Assembly (NCBI GenBank): GCA_018402085.1
Contig: JAGYJM010000002.1
Span: forward strand, 2,991,501-3,055,500
Source: Flavobacteriales bacterium
GTDB lineage: Bacteria > Bacteroidota > Bacteroidia > Flavobacteriales_D > Sanyastnellaceae
DNA: 64,000 bases
Direction: 5' to 3'
The notes below the pieces were generated by a model that saw nothing but the letters and a program-made list of their open reading frames with translations, had not been told where the DNA came from and did no database searches. The stretch's first letter is position 1. Every line of letters starts with the position of its first letter. A program made the position numbers and the translations under genes. Shown in pieces: positions 7,680-16,213 of the stretch.

Positions 7680-10600
7680 ATGAGAAGAACGATAGCCACG
7701 CTGGCCCTCCTGTTTCTGGCTTTTTTTAACTGCGCAAAAGCGCAGGATACCTGGCCTGTGAACGGAACACTTGAGAAAGACCTGACCATTTACCGACTCG
7801 CCAATGCCACCATCCATGTGAGTCCGACAGAGACCGCACAGGGCGCGCTGCTTGTGCAAAGAGGACGGATCATCGGCATCGAACGCGGTGAAGAGCAATA
7901 CGCTGCCAAAAGCCGCGCAAATACGGTCACGATCGATATGGGGGACTACCACCTCTACCCCTCATTCATCGATCTGTACAGCGATTACGGCATGCCGGAG
8001 ATCCCGAAGCAAAAACGGGAGCGGGGTCCGCAGTTTACCTCTGATAAGAAAGGACCCTTCGGCTGGAACGAGGCCATCAAGCCCGAAATACGCGGAGCCG
8101 AGCTCTTCAGCCACAGCAACGGCAAGCGCGAAGCACTTACCAAAGCGGGCTTCGGCGCGGTGATGACGCATCAGCACGATGGCATCGCGCGGGGCTCCGG
8201 AACCCTCGTCGCGCTGGGCGAAAATGACAATACGAGTCTGCTCATCCCGGAGGCCGCCGCCTGCTACTCTTTCCAAAAAGGAAGCTCGCAGCAAGACTAC
8301 CCCAACTCGCTGATGGGCGCCATCGCACTGCTGCGGCAGACCTACTACGATGCCGCCTGGTACGCTGAAGCAACCGACCGGCGCGAAAGCAACCTTAGCC
8401 TCGAAGCATGGCTCAAGCTGCAGGAGGCACCGCAGTTCTTCGACACCCGCGATCGCCTTGACGTGCTGCGCGCCGATAAGATCGGCGACGAGTTTGACGT
8501 GCAGTACATTTTCAAAGGCAACGGCGATGAATACCAGCGCCTCGAAGCGATGCGACAGACCGATGGTGCCTTCGTGATTCCGCTTGATTTTCCGCAGGGC
8601 TACGATGTCAGCGACCCCTACCTTGCACGCATGGTGCCACTCAGCGAACTGATGCACTGGGAGCTGGCGCCAAAGAATCCAGCCTTTCTCGCTTCGGCGG
8701 GCATTCCGTTTGCGGTGACGGCAGACGGACTCAAGTCTCCTGATGAGGTCATTGCCCGCCTCCGCGAGAGCATCCGCCACGGACTCTCTGACACGCTCGC
8801 TCTGCACGCACTGACCCTTGGTCCGGCCGAAATGATCGGCGCCGATGACCTGATCGGAGCCCTCCGCGAGGGCATGATTGCCAACTTCATCGTGACCGAC
8901 GGTCCGCTCTTCGATGATGACACCCGCATCTACGAGAACTGGATCCTCGGAGAGCCTGAAATCCTCATTGATCGCGAGGCGATTGACCTCTCCGGGCGCT
9001 ACGCCATGACCTTCAATGACAAGACCTATGACCTCGTCGTCTCCGACGAACCGGGCAAGCACAAGGCGCACTTTGAGGTGATCCTGCAGAAAGACGGCGA
9101 AGCGGATACCACCAAGGTAACCGTAAAGCTGAGTCAGGAAGAACGCCAGATCAACCTGCAATTTGGTCCGCAGAAAGACGTCTTTGACGGGGTGTTCCGC
9201 CTTAGCGGAAACGTCTTCTCTGACAGCCGCATCTGGCGGGGCAAAGGCGAGAATCCCGCCGGTGAATGGCTCGAGTGGGCCGCCGTGAAAGAAGAAGACG
9301 CTCAAGAAAAGGCCAAAGACGAAAAACCGACGCCCGCCGTGGCATCCATTGACTCGGTGCGCATCCCGCAGCCGTTCATGGCCTACGGTCGTCCGCAGTT
9401 GCCCGAACAGCAGACGGTGCTCTTCACGAACGCCACCCTCTGGACCTGTGAAGAGGAAGGAGTGATTGAGGGCGGACAACTCCTCATTCATGAAGGTAAG
9501 GTGACTGCCCTTGGTCAGAAGGTTGACCTCGAGGCGCTTTTCGGCAAAAAATTGCCGGATATGCAGGTTTGGGATGTCGAAGGGGCTCATATCACACCGG
9601 GCATCGTAGATGAGCACTCGCACATCGCCATCTCGCGCGGCGTGAACGAAGCTACCCAGACCAGCTCGGCTGAAGTCAGCATCGGAACGGTGGTTGACAG
9701 TGAAGACATCGACATCTACCGCCAACTGAGCGGCGGAGTGACCACGTCGCAACTTTTGCATGGCTCGGCGAATCCGGTGGGTGGACAAAGCGGCCTGATC
9801 AAGCTGCGCTGGGGTATGACGCCCGATGAAATGCTGGTCGAAGACGCCGATGGCTTCATCAAATTCGCGCTGGGCGAGAACGTCAAGCAATCGAACTGGG
9901 GTCCGGATAACACCGAGCGCTTCCCACAGACGCGGATGGGCGTTGAGCAGGTATTCTACGATCTGTTCATCCGTGCCCGTGAGTACGAAGCAGAGTGGGC
10001 GGCCTATGACGAAGCGGTTGAGAACCTGAGCCGCAGGCAGCGCCGGAAAGGCGAGCTGCCTCCGAAGCCACGGCGGGATCTTGAGCTTGATGCCCTGCTG
10101 GAGGTGCTGAACAGCGAGCGTTTCGTGACCTGCCACAGCTACCGGCAAGATGAAATCAACATGCTCATGCACGTGGCCGATTCGATGGGCTTTACCCTGA
10201 ACACCTTCACGCACATCCTCGAAGGCTACAAGCTCGCTGATAAACTCGCCGCTCACGGCGCAGGCGGCTCCAGTTTCTCAGACTGGTGGGCCTACAAGTT
10301 CGAGGTCAAGGATGCGATTCCGCACAACGGCGCCATCCTCTGGGAGCAGGGCGTGGTCACCGCGTTCAACAGCGACGATGCCGAGATGGCGCGGCGCCTG
10401 AACCAGGAGGCAGCCAAAGCAGTGAAATACGGAGGCGTTCCGGAGGCTGAAGCCTTGAAATTTGTGACCCTGAACCCGGCGAAGCTGTTGCACCTTGACG
10501 ACCGCATCGGATCGCTGAAGGTGGGCAAAGATGCAGACATTGCGGTGTGGTCAGATCACCCGCTGAGCATCTATGCCAAAGCGCGCGCCACCTTCGTTGA

Positions 10601-10778
10601 CGGACGCCGCTACTATGACCGCGAAGAAGATGAGCAACTGCGTGACAAGATCCGTGAGGAGCGCGCACGACTGATTCAGAAAATGCTTGATGCCGGCGAG
10701 GGCAAAGACCTTCCGAAGCCATCTGAAAAAGTGCCGCACCATTACCACTGCGACACCGTAACCGATCAAATCCGATAA
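7680..10778 (+). CDS. Exported two-module amidohydrolase-family protein
   Basis: The 1032-residue protein has a signal peptide ending ...NCAKA-QD. It contains two amidohydrolase-like (imidazolonepropionase/dihydroorotase superfamily) modules. In the first, the usual P-G-x-x-D-x-H-x-H metal motif is replaced by YPSFIDLYSDYG (about 93-104), so it is probably not catalytic. The second keeps it as TPGIVDEHSHIA (about 640-650), with the family's composite-sandwich end (NPAKLLHLDDRIGSLKVGKDAD). A hydrolase acting on imported peptide- or ring-amide substrates outside the cytoplasm is inferred; the substrate is unknown. The next gene starts immediately after the stop, and the pair recurs in Bacteroidota. 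GAT-hairpins lie at 7730 and 9542. Confidence 0.85.
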   Translation: MRRTIATLALLFLAFFNCAKAQDTWPVNGTLEKDLTIYRLANATIHVSPTETAQGALLVQRGRIIGIERGEEQYAAKSRANTVTIDMGDYHLYPSFIDLYSDYGMPEIPKQKRERGPQFTSDKKGPFGWNEAIKPEIRGAELFSHSNGKREALTKAGFGAVMTHQHDGIARGSGTLVALGENDNTSLLIPEAAACYSFQKGSSQQDYPNSLMGAIALLRQTYYDAAWYAEATDRRESNLSLEAWLKLQEAPQFFDTRDRLDVLRADKIGDEFDVQYIFKGNGDEYQRLEAMRQTDGAFVIPLDFPQGYDVSDPYLARMVPLSELMHWELAPKNPAFLASAGIPFAVTADGLKSPDEVIARLRESIRHGLSDTLALHALTLGPAEMIGADDLIGALREGMIANFIVTDGPLFDDDTRIYENWILGEPEILIDREAIDLSGRYAMTFNDKTYDLVVSDEPGKHKAHFEVILQKDGEADTTKVTVKLSQEERQINLQFGPQKDVFDGVFRLSGNVFSDSRIWRGKGENPAGEWLEWAAVKEEDAQEKAKDEKPTPAVASIDSVRIPQPFMAYGRPQLPEQQTVLFTNATLWTCEEEGVIEGGQLLIHEGKVTALGQKVDLEALFGKKLPDMQVWDVEGAHITPGIVDEHSHIAISRGVNEATQTSSAEVSIGTVVDSEDIDIYRQLSGGVTTSQLLHGSANPVGGQSGLIKLRWGMTPDEMLVEDADGFIKFALGENVKQSNWGPDNTERFPQTRMGVEQVFYDLFIRAREYEAEWAAYDEAVENLSRRQRRKGELPPKPRRDLELDALLEVLNSERFVTCHSYRQDEINMLMHVADSMGFTLNTFTHILEGYKLADKLAAHGAGGSSFSDWWAYKFEVKDAIPHNGAILWEQGVVTAFNSDDAEMARRLNQEAAKAVKYGGVPEAEALKFVTLNPAKLLHLDDRIGSLKVGKDADIAVWSDHPLSIYAKARATFVDGRRYYDREEDEQLRDKIREERARLIQKMLDAGEGKDLPKPSEKVPHHYHCDTVTDQIR
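7730..7748 (+). repeat. GAT-hairpin copy 3 (at a signal-peptide cleavage site)
   Basis: CTGCGC-AAAA-GCGCAG-GAT, sense, encoding C-A-K-A-Q-D. The A-K-A/Q-D it encodes is the predicted signal peptidase I site of the amidohydrolase. Confidence 0.75.
9542..9560 (+). repeat. GAT-hairpin copy 4 (intragenic)
   Basis: CGGCAA-AAAA-TTGCCG-GAT, sense, encoding G-K-K-L-P-D between the two amidohydrolase modules. Its arm is the most divergent of the set, yet pairing is complete. Confidence 0.6.
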
Positions 10779-12071
10779 ATGATGAAGACCTTACTGACCC
10801 TGTTGTTTACGGCGCTTGTGTTGCAGTTCAGCGCGCAGCCAACGCCCGCTCCGGCACAGTCTGAGAGCATCCTCATCACCAATGTTACGGCACATCTGGG
10901 CACCGGTGAAATGATCGAGAATGCCGCGATCGGATTCGCCAATGGTAAGATCACCTTTGTGGGTAAGAGTAACGCCGCAAAAGCGGCGGATTATGACCAG
11001 GTCGTCGATGGCGAAGGTCGTCATGCTTACCCCGGTTTCATCGCACCCAACTCTACCCTCGGACTGCAGGAAATCGGCGCGGTGCGTGCTACGCGTGATC
11101 AGTACGAAGTAGGCACCTTTCGTCCGAACGTACGCGCCATCATCGCCTACAACACCGAAAGCGAAATCACCCCTACCGTGCGCACCAACGGGGTGCTGAT
11201 CGGACAAATCACCCCGCGCGGCGGAACCATCAGCGGCAGCAGCGGCGTCGTGCACTTCGATGCCTGGAACTGGGAAGACGCGGCCATCCGCATCGTTGAC
11301 GGGGTGCACGTCAACTGGCCCTGGATGCACCACCGCCACAGCGAGCACGGTAAAGTGGAGTTCCGCAAGCGCAAAACTTACGACCAGCAAAAAGCAGAGA
11401 TCGAACGCTTTTTCACCGAAGCAAAAGCCTACTGCGCTGAGAAACCGAAGCTGACTGAAGTGAAATTTGAAGCGATGTGCGGACTTTTTTCCGGAGAGCT
11501 CAACCTCTACGTGCATGCCCATGACATCAAGCAGATCACCGAGGCTGTGCACTTCAAGCGGGAGTTCAACATCCCGAACATGACCATTGTGGGCGGGGCA
11601 GACAGCTACCTCGTCGGTGATCTTTTGCGCGAGAACAAGGTGTCGGTCATGGTCAGAAGGCTGCACAGCCTGCCGCGCTTCCACGAAGACGACATGGACC
11701 TGACCTACCGTTTGCCGAAAATGCTTGAAGACGAAGGTGTGCTGTACTGCCTCGAGAATTCAGGCGACATGGAGCAGATGGGTACGCGCAACCTGCCGTT
11801 TTATGCGGGCACGGCTGTGGCGTACGGACTGACCTACGAGCAGGCCGTGAAGGCCGTGACCCTGAACACGGCGATGATCCTCGGTGTGGCAAACCGCATG
11901 GGCTCCCTTGAGGTGGATAAAGACGCGACCTTCTTCCTCTCCGTGGGAGACGCCCTTGATATGCGCACGAATGACGTTACCCATGCCTTTATTGAGGGCC
12001 GGGCTATTGATCTTGACAACAGACAATTGCAACTTTACCGGAAATACAAAGCGAAGTACGAGTCGCAATGA
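10779..12071 (+). CDS. Exported degenerate amidohydrolase-like protein
   Basis: A 430-residue companion of the preceding gene, starting directly after its stop. It has a signal peptide (MMKTLLTLLFTALVLQFSA) and the N-terminal amidohydrolase sandwich (ILITNVTAHLGTGEMIENAAIGFANGKI in pieces). The metal motif is lost: YPGFIAPNSTLGLQEIG has no HxH. The C-terminal part (PFYAGTAVAYGLTYEQAVKAVTLNTAMILGVANRMGSLEVDKDATF, seen in pieces) keeps the fold signature. It may be a non-catalytic partner of the 1032-residue protein; that is inference. A GAT-hairpin at 10973 encodes AAKAAD. Its stop overlaps the regulator start by 4 bp. Confidence 0.8.
   Translation: MMKTLLTLLFTALVLQFSAQPTPAPAQSESILITNVTAHLGTGEMIENAAIGFANGKITFVGKSNAAKAADYDQVVDGEGRHAYPGFIAPNSTLGLQEIGAVRATRDQYEVGTFRPNVRAIIAYNTESEITPTVRTNGVLIGQITPRGGTISGSSGVVHFDAWNWEDAAIRIVDGVHVNWPWMHHRHSEHGKVEFRKRKTYDQQKAEIERFFTEAKAYCAEKPKLTEVKFEAMCGLFSGELNLYVHAHDIKQITEAVHFKREFNIPNMTIVGGADSYLVGDLLRENKVSVMVRRLHSLPRFHEDDMDLTYRLPKMLEDEGVLYCLENSGDMEQMGTRNLPFYAGTAVAYGLTYEQAVKAVTLNTAMILGVANRMGSLEVDKDATFFLSVGDALDMRTNDVTHAFIEGRAIDLDNRQLQLYRKYKAKYESQ
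10973..10991 (+). repeat. GAT-hairpin copy 5 (intragenic)
   Basis: CGCCGC-AAAA-GCGGCG-GAT, sense, encoding A-A-K-A-A-D near the N-terminus of the degenerate amidohydrolase. Confidence 0.75.
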
Positions 12072-12850
12072 GCAGAATCGCATCGAACCTGAAGGCTATC
12101 CGTCGGGCAGCCGGCCTCACCCAGGCCAGTTTGGCGGAGAAGCTGGGTGTAAACCGCTCGGCCATCGGCGCCTACGAAGAAGGGAGGGCAGAGCCGCGCC
12201 TCGGCACCCTGGTTGAGCTCGCCCGCATCTTTGATGTGACAATGGACGACCTGGTGCTGAAAGACCTTGCGGGCGGCGCAACCCCGCTGCCTTTCGTAAG
12301 CGATGCTGCTCCGCGAATCCTGTCAATTGCGGTTGACAGCGATCGCAACGAGGAGTTGATCAGTGTGGTGCCGGTGAAAGCCGCTGCTGGTTACCTGCAC
12401 GGCTACGGCGACCTCGATTTCATTGCTTCCCTTCCCACCTTCAGGATGCCGGTCAAAGAACTGCCACAAGACCAGACCCTGCGGATGTTCCAGGTGGAGG
12501 GTGACAGCATGCTTCCGCTCCCGGGAGGGAGCTATGTAGTATGCACCTATGTGGAAGACCTGGCAACAGCAGGCGGTGCGCAGCCCTACATCGTCGTCAC
12601 CCGCGATGAAGGAATCGTCTTTAAACGTGTAGAAAACCTCCTCGCGTCACGAGGGGGCTACCGGTTGATCTCCGATAATGCCGATTACCCGCCCTACGAA
12701 GTAGAGGCCCGGGATGTGATCGAAATGTGGAAGGCCCGCGCCTTTCTGCAGTTTGAACTCCCGGGAGAACTGAACCGGGCGGTTTCAAACGACAAAATCG
12801 AAGACATACGCTCTTCATTGCGTCGGATCGAAGACTACGTGAAGCGCTGA
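12068..12850 (+). CDS. XRE transcriptional regulator with S24 LexA/CI-like domain
   Basis: A 260-residue DNA-binding protein. Residues ~5-60 are a Cro/CI helix-turn-helix (LKAIRRAAGLTQASLAEKLG...SAIGAYEEGRAEP). Residues ~95-215 resemble a peptidase S24 fold, with Ser in VEGDSMLPLPGG (about 145) and Lys in EGIVFKRVE (about 183) at the positions of the LexA/CI catalytic dyad. The tail (IEDIRSSLRRIEDYVKR) is a likely coiled coil. It overlaps the amidohydrolase gene by 4 bp (ATGA), so it is in the same operon. Whether it self-cleaves or only dimerises through S24 cannot be told. Confidence 0.85.
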   Translation: MSRIASNLKAIRRAAGLTQASLAEKLGVNRSAIGAYEEGRAEPRLGTLVELARIFDVTMDDLVLKDLAGGATPLPFVSDAAPRILSIAVDSDRNEELISVVPVKAAAGYLHGYGDLDFIASLPTFRMPVKELPQDQTLRMFQVEGDSMLPLPGGSYVVCTYVEDLATAGGAQPYIVVTRDEGIVFKRVENLLASRGGYRLISDNADYPPYEVEARDVIEMWKARAFLQFELPGELNRAVSNDKIEDIRSSLRRIEDYVKR

Positions 12851-12932
12851 CCCGCAACATCCAAGGCTTTTGCCTTGCCTGAAGAACACAAGTCGTCATT
12901 CTGTTGTACCTTATGTGATTGAAACAGATCAG

Positions 12933-15065
12933 ATGAGACTATTGCTATCTACACTGGCGGTCCTGCTTACGACCGCTGTTTCGAATGCGCAACTGGTGTG
13001 CGGACTGTCAGATTATCAGGGCAGGCATATCGGTTGTGAGCACGGACTTCAGGGAACGGGCATTGACCAGTTTACCTACGTTCCGCCACCGGCAAATTAC
13101 CAGCCGGGAGCACCTCGCGACGCCAATATCGTAGTCAATTACACCGGGTTTACACCAGAAGCACAGGCGGCCTTTCAATATGCCGTAGATATTTGGGCAA
13201 GCCTCCTGAACTCGCCGGTGACCATTGTCGTGAACGCCACCTTTGAATCGCTGGGCGGCAATACCCTCGGCTTCGCCGGTGCAGACGGTATCTTCAGAAA
13301 CTTCCCCGGAGCCATCGAACCCAACACCTTTTACCCCCAGGCGCTGGCCAACAAGCTGCGCGGCAGCGATAACGACATCACTTCGCCTGACATCTTCTGC
13401 AGTTTCAACAGCGACTTCAACTGGTACTACGGCACTGACGGCAACACCCCGGGCGGGCAATATGACTTCGCCACGGTGGTCTTGCATGAGCTTTGCCACG
13501 GGCTTGGCTTCTTCGGGTCAGCAAATGTTGACAACGGCAATGGGTTCATAGGCTTTCTGGGTGACCCCGTGATTTATGACATTTTTGTGGAGACCGGCGC
13601 AGGTACGGCGATCACCGCCTTGCCGAATGGAACCTCTACACTGGGCAATGCGCTCACCGGAAACGACCTCTTCTGGAACGGTCCGGAAGGCGTTGCCGGA
13701 AACAACAACACCCAACCCCGCATGTACGCACCTTCAACCTGGGCGGGAGGCTCGAGCTATTCGCACTTGAACGAAGGAACTTACAGCTCAGGAAGCATCA
13801 ATGCTTTGATGACCCCTTTTCTGGGCACCGCTGAAGCCATTCATGACCCGGGCCCGATCGTACAGGGCATATTCACAGACATCGGCTGGACCCTCGGTGG
13901 GTGCAGCATCCTCTCGGTGACCCCCGGAACGCAAACGACCTGCAACCCGGCAACGAACACTTACAACCAACAGCTCATTATCGAGTACGAACTCGAGCCG
14001 CAACCGAGCCTGCTCGTTGTGAATGGTTCACTCTATACCGTCACGGGGAGTCCGCAGACCATCAGCCTGAACGGACTACCTTCTGACGGGCAGCCGGTTG
14101 ACGTGACCGTCTCCTTCAATGCCGAGCCGTCTTGCACCTTCACGGTTGAAAACCTCTTTACGGCACCTGAAGCCTGCTGTTCAAACGTGCGCATCACGTC
14201 TGTTGATACCGACAGCCGCCAGGTTACGCTGACCAACTTTGGAAGCTGTGCGGCGGAGGTCAGCAACCTGCAGGTTTGTTCAGACTTCTTCTGTGCCACA
14301 GTAGGCTCCACCTTGCCGGTGAACGGCACACCAAACATCGCCGCCGGAAACAGCTACACCTTCCAGTGGAACACCTGGTCACCGGATCCTTCCGGCACTG
14401 ATCTCGCCCTATATGTTGCAAGTCCGAACTACACCAACCCCGATGACATGATCGACTTTGTGCAGTGGGGAAGTGCAGGCAACGGACGCGAGCCGGTAGC
14501 AGATGCGAAAGGCATCTGGACCGCCGGTAACTTTGTCACCGGTATTTCGCCTTACACCTACATCGGAGACGGCGTGCAGACAGGCGTCGCGTTCTGGGAA
14601 GGTACCATTCCACCATGTAACATTGATCAGGTCGTACCGGTGTCGCAGCTCGCTTGTGATCCGGCAACCAACCATTACGCGCAGACACTTTCAATCAGCT
14701 ACACCTCTCCTCCGGCTGGGGGAGACCTCATCGTTAACGGGCAATCCTTCCCGATAGAAGGGAGTCCGCAGCTTATTGCCCTGGCCGAACTTGACAGTGA
14801 TGGAAACCCGGTTGACGTGAACCTAAGCTTCAGCGCAGACCCCGGATGCAGCAATACTTTTTCCGCCGTTTTCACGGCGCCGGCGCTCTGCTTTTGCCCT
14901 ACCGATCTCAACCAATCTGGCTTTACAGATATTGCAGACCTATTGCTTTTTCTCGCTGACTTTGGCTGCATAGGAAGTTGTTTAGCCGATTTTAATAACG
15001 ATGGAGAAACCAGCTCTGGAGATCTGCTTGATTTCCTCTCGAGCTTTGATGCCCCTTGTCCATGA
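12933..15065 (+). CDS. Exported metalloprotease-like protein with dockerin-like C-terminus
   Basis: The ATG at 12933 gives a signal peptide (MRLLLSTLAVLLTTAVSNAQ) and 710 residues. Around residue 185 is H-E-L-C-H-G-L-G-F-F-G, a zincin HExxH signature; the third metzincin ligand (H/D after GxxG) is not obvious. Two copies of a ~110-residue module starting C-N-P-A-T-N / C-D-P-A-T-N follow, and a lamin-tail-like region (VRITSVDTDSRQVTLTNFG) lies between them. The end has two D-x-N-x-(S/D)-G...D-L-L-x-F-L units with Cys pairs, like a type I dockerin Ca-binding domain. There is no T9SS CTD. Protease activity is inferred. Confidence 0.8.
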   Translation: MRLLLSTLAVLLTTAVSNAQLVCGLSDYQGRHIGCEHGLQGTGIDQFTYVPPPANYQPGAPRDANIVVNYTGFTPEAQAAFQYAVDIWASLLNSPVTIVVNATFESLGGNTLGFAGADGIFRNFPGAIEPNTFYPQALANKLRGSDNDITSPDIFCSFNSDFNWYYGTDGNTPGGQYDFATVVLHELCHGLGFFGSANVDNGNGFIGFLGDPVIYDIFVETGAGTAITALPNGTSTLGNALTGNDLFWNGPEGVAGNNNTQPRMYAPSTWAGGSSYSHLNEGTYSSGSINALMTPFLGTAEAIHDPGPIVQGIFTDIGWTLGGCSILSVTPGTQTTCNPATNTYNQQLIIEYELEPQPSLLVVNGSLYTVTGSPQTISLNGLPSDGQPVDVTVSFNAEPSCTFTVENLFTAPEACCSNVRITSVDTDSRQVTLTNFGSCAAEVSNLQVCSDFFCATVGSTLPVNGTPNIAAGNSYTFQWNTWSPDPSGTDLALYVASPNYTNPDDMIDFVQWGSAGNGREPVADAKGIWTAGNFVTGISPYTYIGDGVQTGVAFWEGTIPPCNIDQVVPVSQLACDPATNHYAQTLSISYTSPPAGGDLIVNGQSFPIEGSPQLIALAELDSDGNPVDVNLSFSADPGCSNTFSAVFTAPALCFCPTDLNQSGFTDIADLLLFLADFGCIGSCLADFNNDGETSSGDLLDFLSSFDAPCP

Positions 15066-15850
15066 GTGAAGTCGAAGACCCACATTTTGACGTAGACATT
15101 ATGGGTGAAGGACCTGCGGTCTTGCTCATCCATGGATTTCTGGAAGAAAAAGGCATGTGGTCATTCCTGCTGCCTGAGCTTGAAGGCAGAAAAGTGATTC
15201 TGCCTGATCTGCCCGGTCATGGTGAGAACAAGAACATCGCTGTTCCGGAGACCATCGAAGAATTGGCCGACCTGATGGCTGATTTGCTGGAGGCTACCGA
15301 AGTGGATGCGGCAGATATCATCGGCCATTCGATGGGCGGCTATATCGCAGCAGCCCTTCTGGAAAGGCATCCGGAAAAGGTGCGGTCGATAAGTTTCTTT
15401 CACTCGAGCGCAGGAGAAGACCCTGAAGAAAAAAAGACCGCACGCAACCAGGCTATCGAGGTCGTTCAGAAAGATTATAAAAAGTACGTTCGCGGTATGA
15501 TCAACGGCTTATTTGAGCCATCGCACAAAGAAGCGCTTTCGGAAACGATAGAAGCCCTGATCGGGGCTGCCGGCAACATATCGCCCGGAGCTATCATCGG
15601 CTGCCTGGCCGCCATGCGCGATCGAAAAGATCAGGTGAAAACCTTACAAGAGACCACCGTGCCCATCGCTTACTTGCTAGGCGATAAAGACGCGGCACTG
15701 CCCCTTGAGCGCATGAAAAAAGAGGTGGAATCCGTTCAGCCGGATCAACACCTCTTTCTTGAAGGGGTTGGCCACATGAGCCACCTGGAGGCTCCGGATG
15801 CGGCAGTGGTGTTCTTGAAAAAATGGCTGGAGGCTAACGCTCAATCGTAA
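15062..15850 (+). CDS. Alpha/beta hydrolase
   Basis: A cytoplasmic 262-residue hydrolase of the alpha/beta fold. It has the oxyanion strand (AVLLIHGFLEEKGMW), the nucleophile elbow G-H-S-M-G-G (Ser at about 96), an acid in YLLGDKDAALP and the catalytic His in GVGHMSHLEAPD. The family includes esterases and C-C hydrolases; the substrate is unknown. The ATG at 15062 overlaps the preceding stop (ATGA), so translation is coupled with the metalloprotease-like gene. Its 3' end overlaps the convergent small gene by 17 bp. Confidence 0.88.
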   Translation: MSEVEDPHFDVDIMGEGPAVLLIHGFLEEKGMWSFLLPELEGRKVILPDLPGHGENKNIAVPETIEELADLMADLLEATEVDAADIIGHSMGGYIAAALLERHPEKVRSISFFHSSAGEDPEEKKTARNQAIEVVQKDYKKYVRGMINGLFEPSHKEALSETIEALIGAAGNISPGAIIGCLAAMRDRKDQVKTLQETTVPIAYLLGDKDAALPLERMKKEVESVQPDQHLFLEGVGHMSHLEAPDAAVVFLKKWLEANAQS

Positions 15851-16091
15851 ACCGTCTGCTTCGGATGTGCTCACCATCGAGCACCAGAAATACGTAGGCA
15901 CTGTCGATGAGATCGTTTACCGCTACCCGAAGACGGTCGCCGGTGAGCTTGCCCGTTTTCAGAATTCGTCCGTTCGTATCACAGATGTCATACAGCGCAT
16001 CCGGATGATCGGCATCGTACTCCACTTCGATGAAGCGTTGGTCATCGGTGACTTCCACTCGCAAACGCTTGAGAAAAGTAAATACACTCAT
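15834..16091 (-). CDS. Stand-alone T9SS C-terminal-domain-like small protein
   Basis: Read from ATG 16091 (MSVFTFLKRLRVEVTDDQRF), the 85-residue product looks like an isolated beta-sandwich sorting domain: LYDICDTNGRILKTG, then LRVAVNDLIDSAYVFLVLDG and a basic end RSRRFTIER. This mirrors the T9SS type A pattern (V-D-x-x-G-R...G-x-Y-x-x...K-x-x). It has no signal peptide and no passenger, so the resemblance may reflect a cytoplasmic cousin of the fold. A longer start at 16139 is possible. Gene status is moderately supported. Confidence 0.5.
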   Translation of the reverse strand: MSVFTFLKRLRVEVTDDQRFIEVEYDADHPDALYDICDTNGRILKTGKLTGDRLRVAVNDLIDSAYVFLVLDGEHIRSRRFTIER

Positions 16092-16184
16092 TGGGCTTAG
16101 TATTCGTGAGTAGGTTAAAACATTATGGTCTTCTTTCATACGGATAAGCCACCGCCAGGTTTCAGAGAGCAGCAGATCATTTCC

Positions 16185-16192
16185 TATTTTTG
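16185..16192 (+). promoter_or_regulatory. -7 promoter element of glyS
   Basis: TATTTTTG matches TAnnTTTG and lies 21 nt before the glycyl-tRNA synthetase start at 16214; a TTTC at about 16160 may serve as the -33 box. Confidence 0.5.
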
Positions 16193-16213
16193 CCGGCATT
16201 AACAGCGATCGCT

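Noticed and set aside
7962-10256. A 764-codon open frame on the minus strand opposite the amidohydrolase gene
   Set aside because: It is a shadow of high GC at third positions of the plus-strand gene. It has no recognisable motifs, while the sense frame has a signal peptide and family signatures.
15785-15805. CTCCGGATGCGG in the alpha/beta hydrolase gene as another GAT-hairpin
   Set aside because: The only possible stem (GGAG/CTCC) has a one-base loop and does not fit the stem6-NNAA-GAT pattern.
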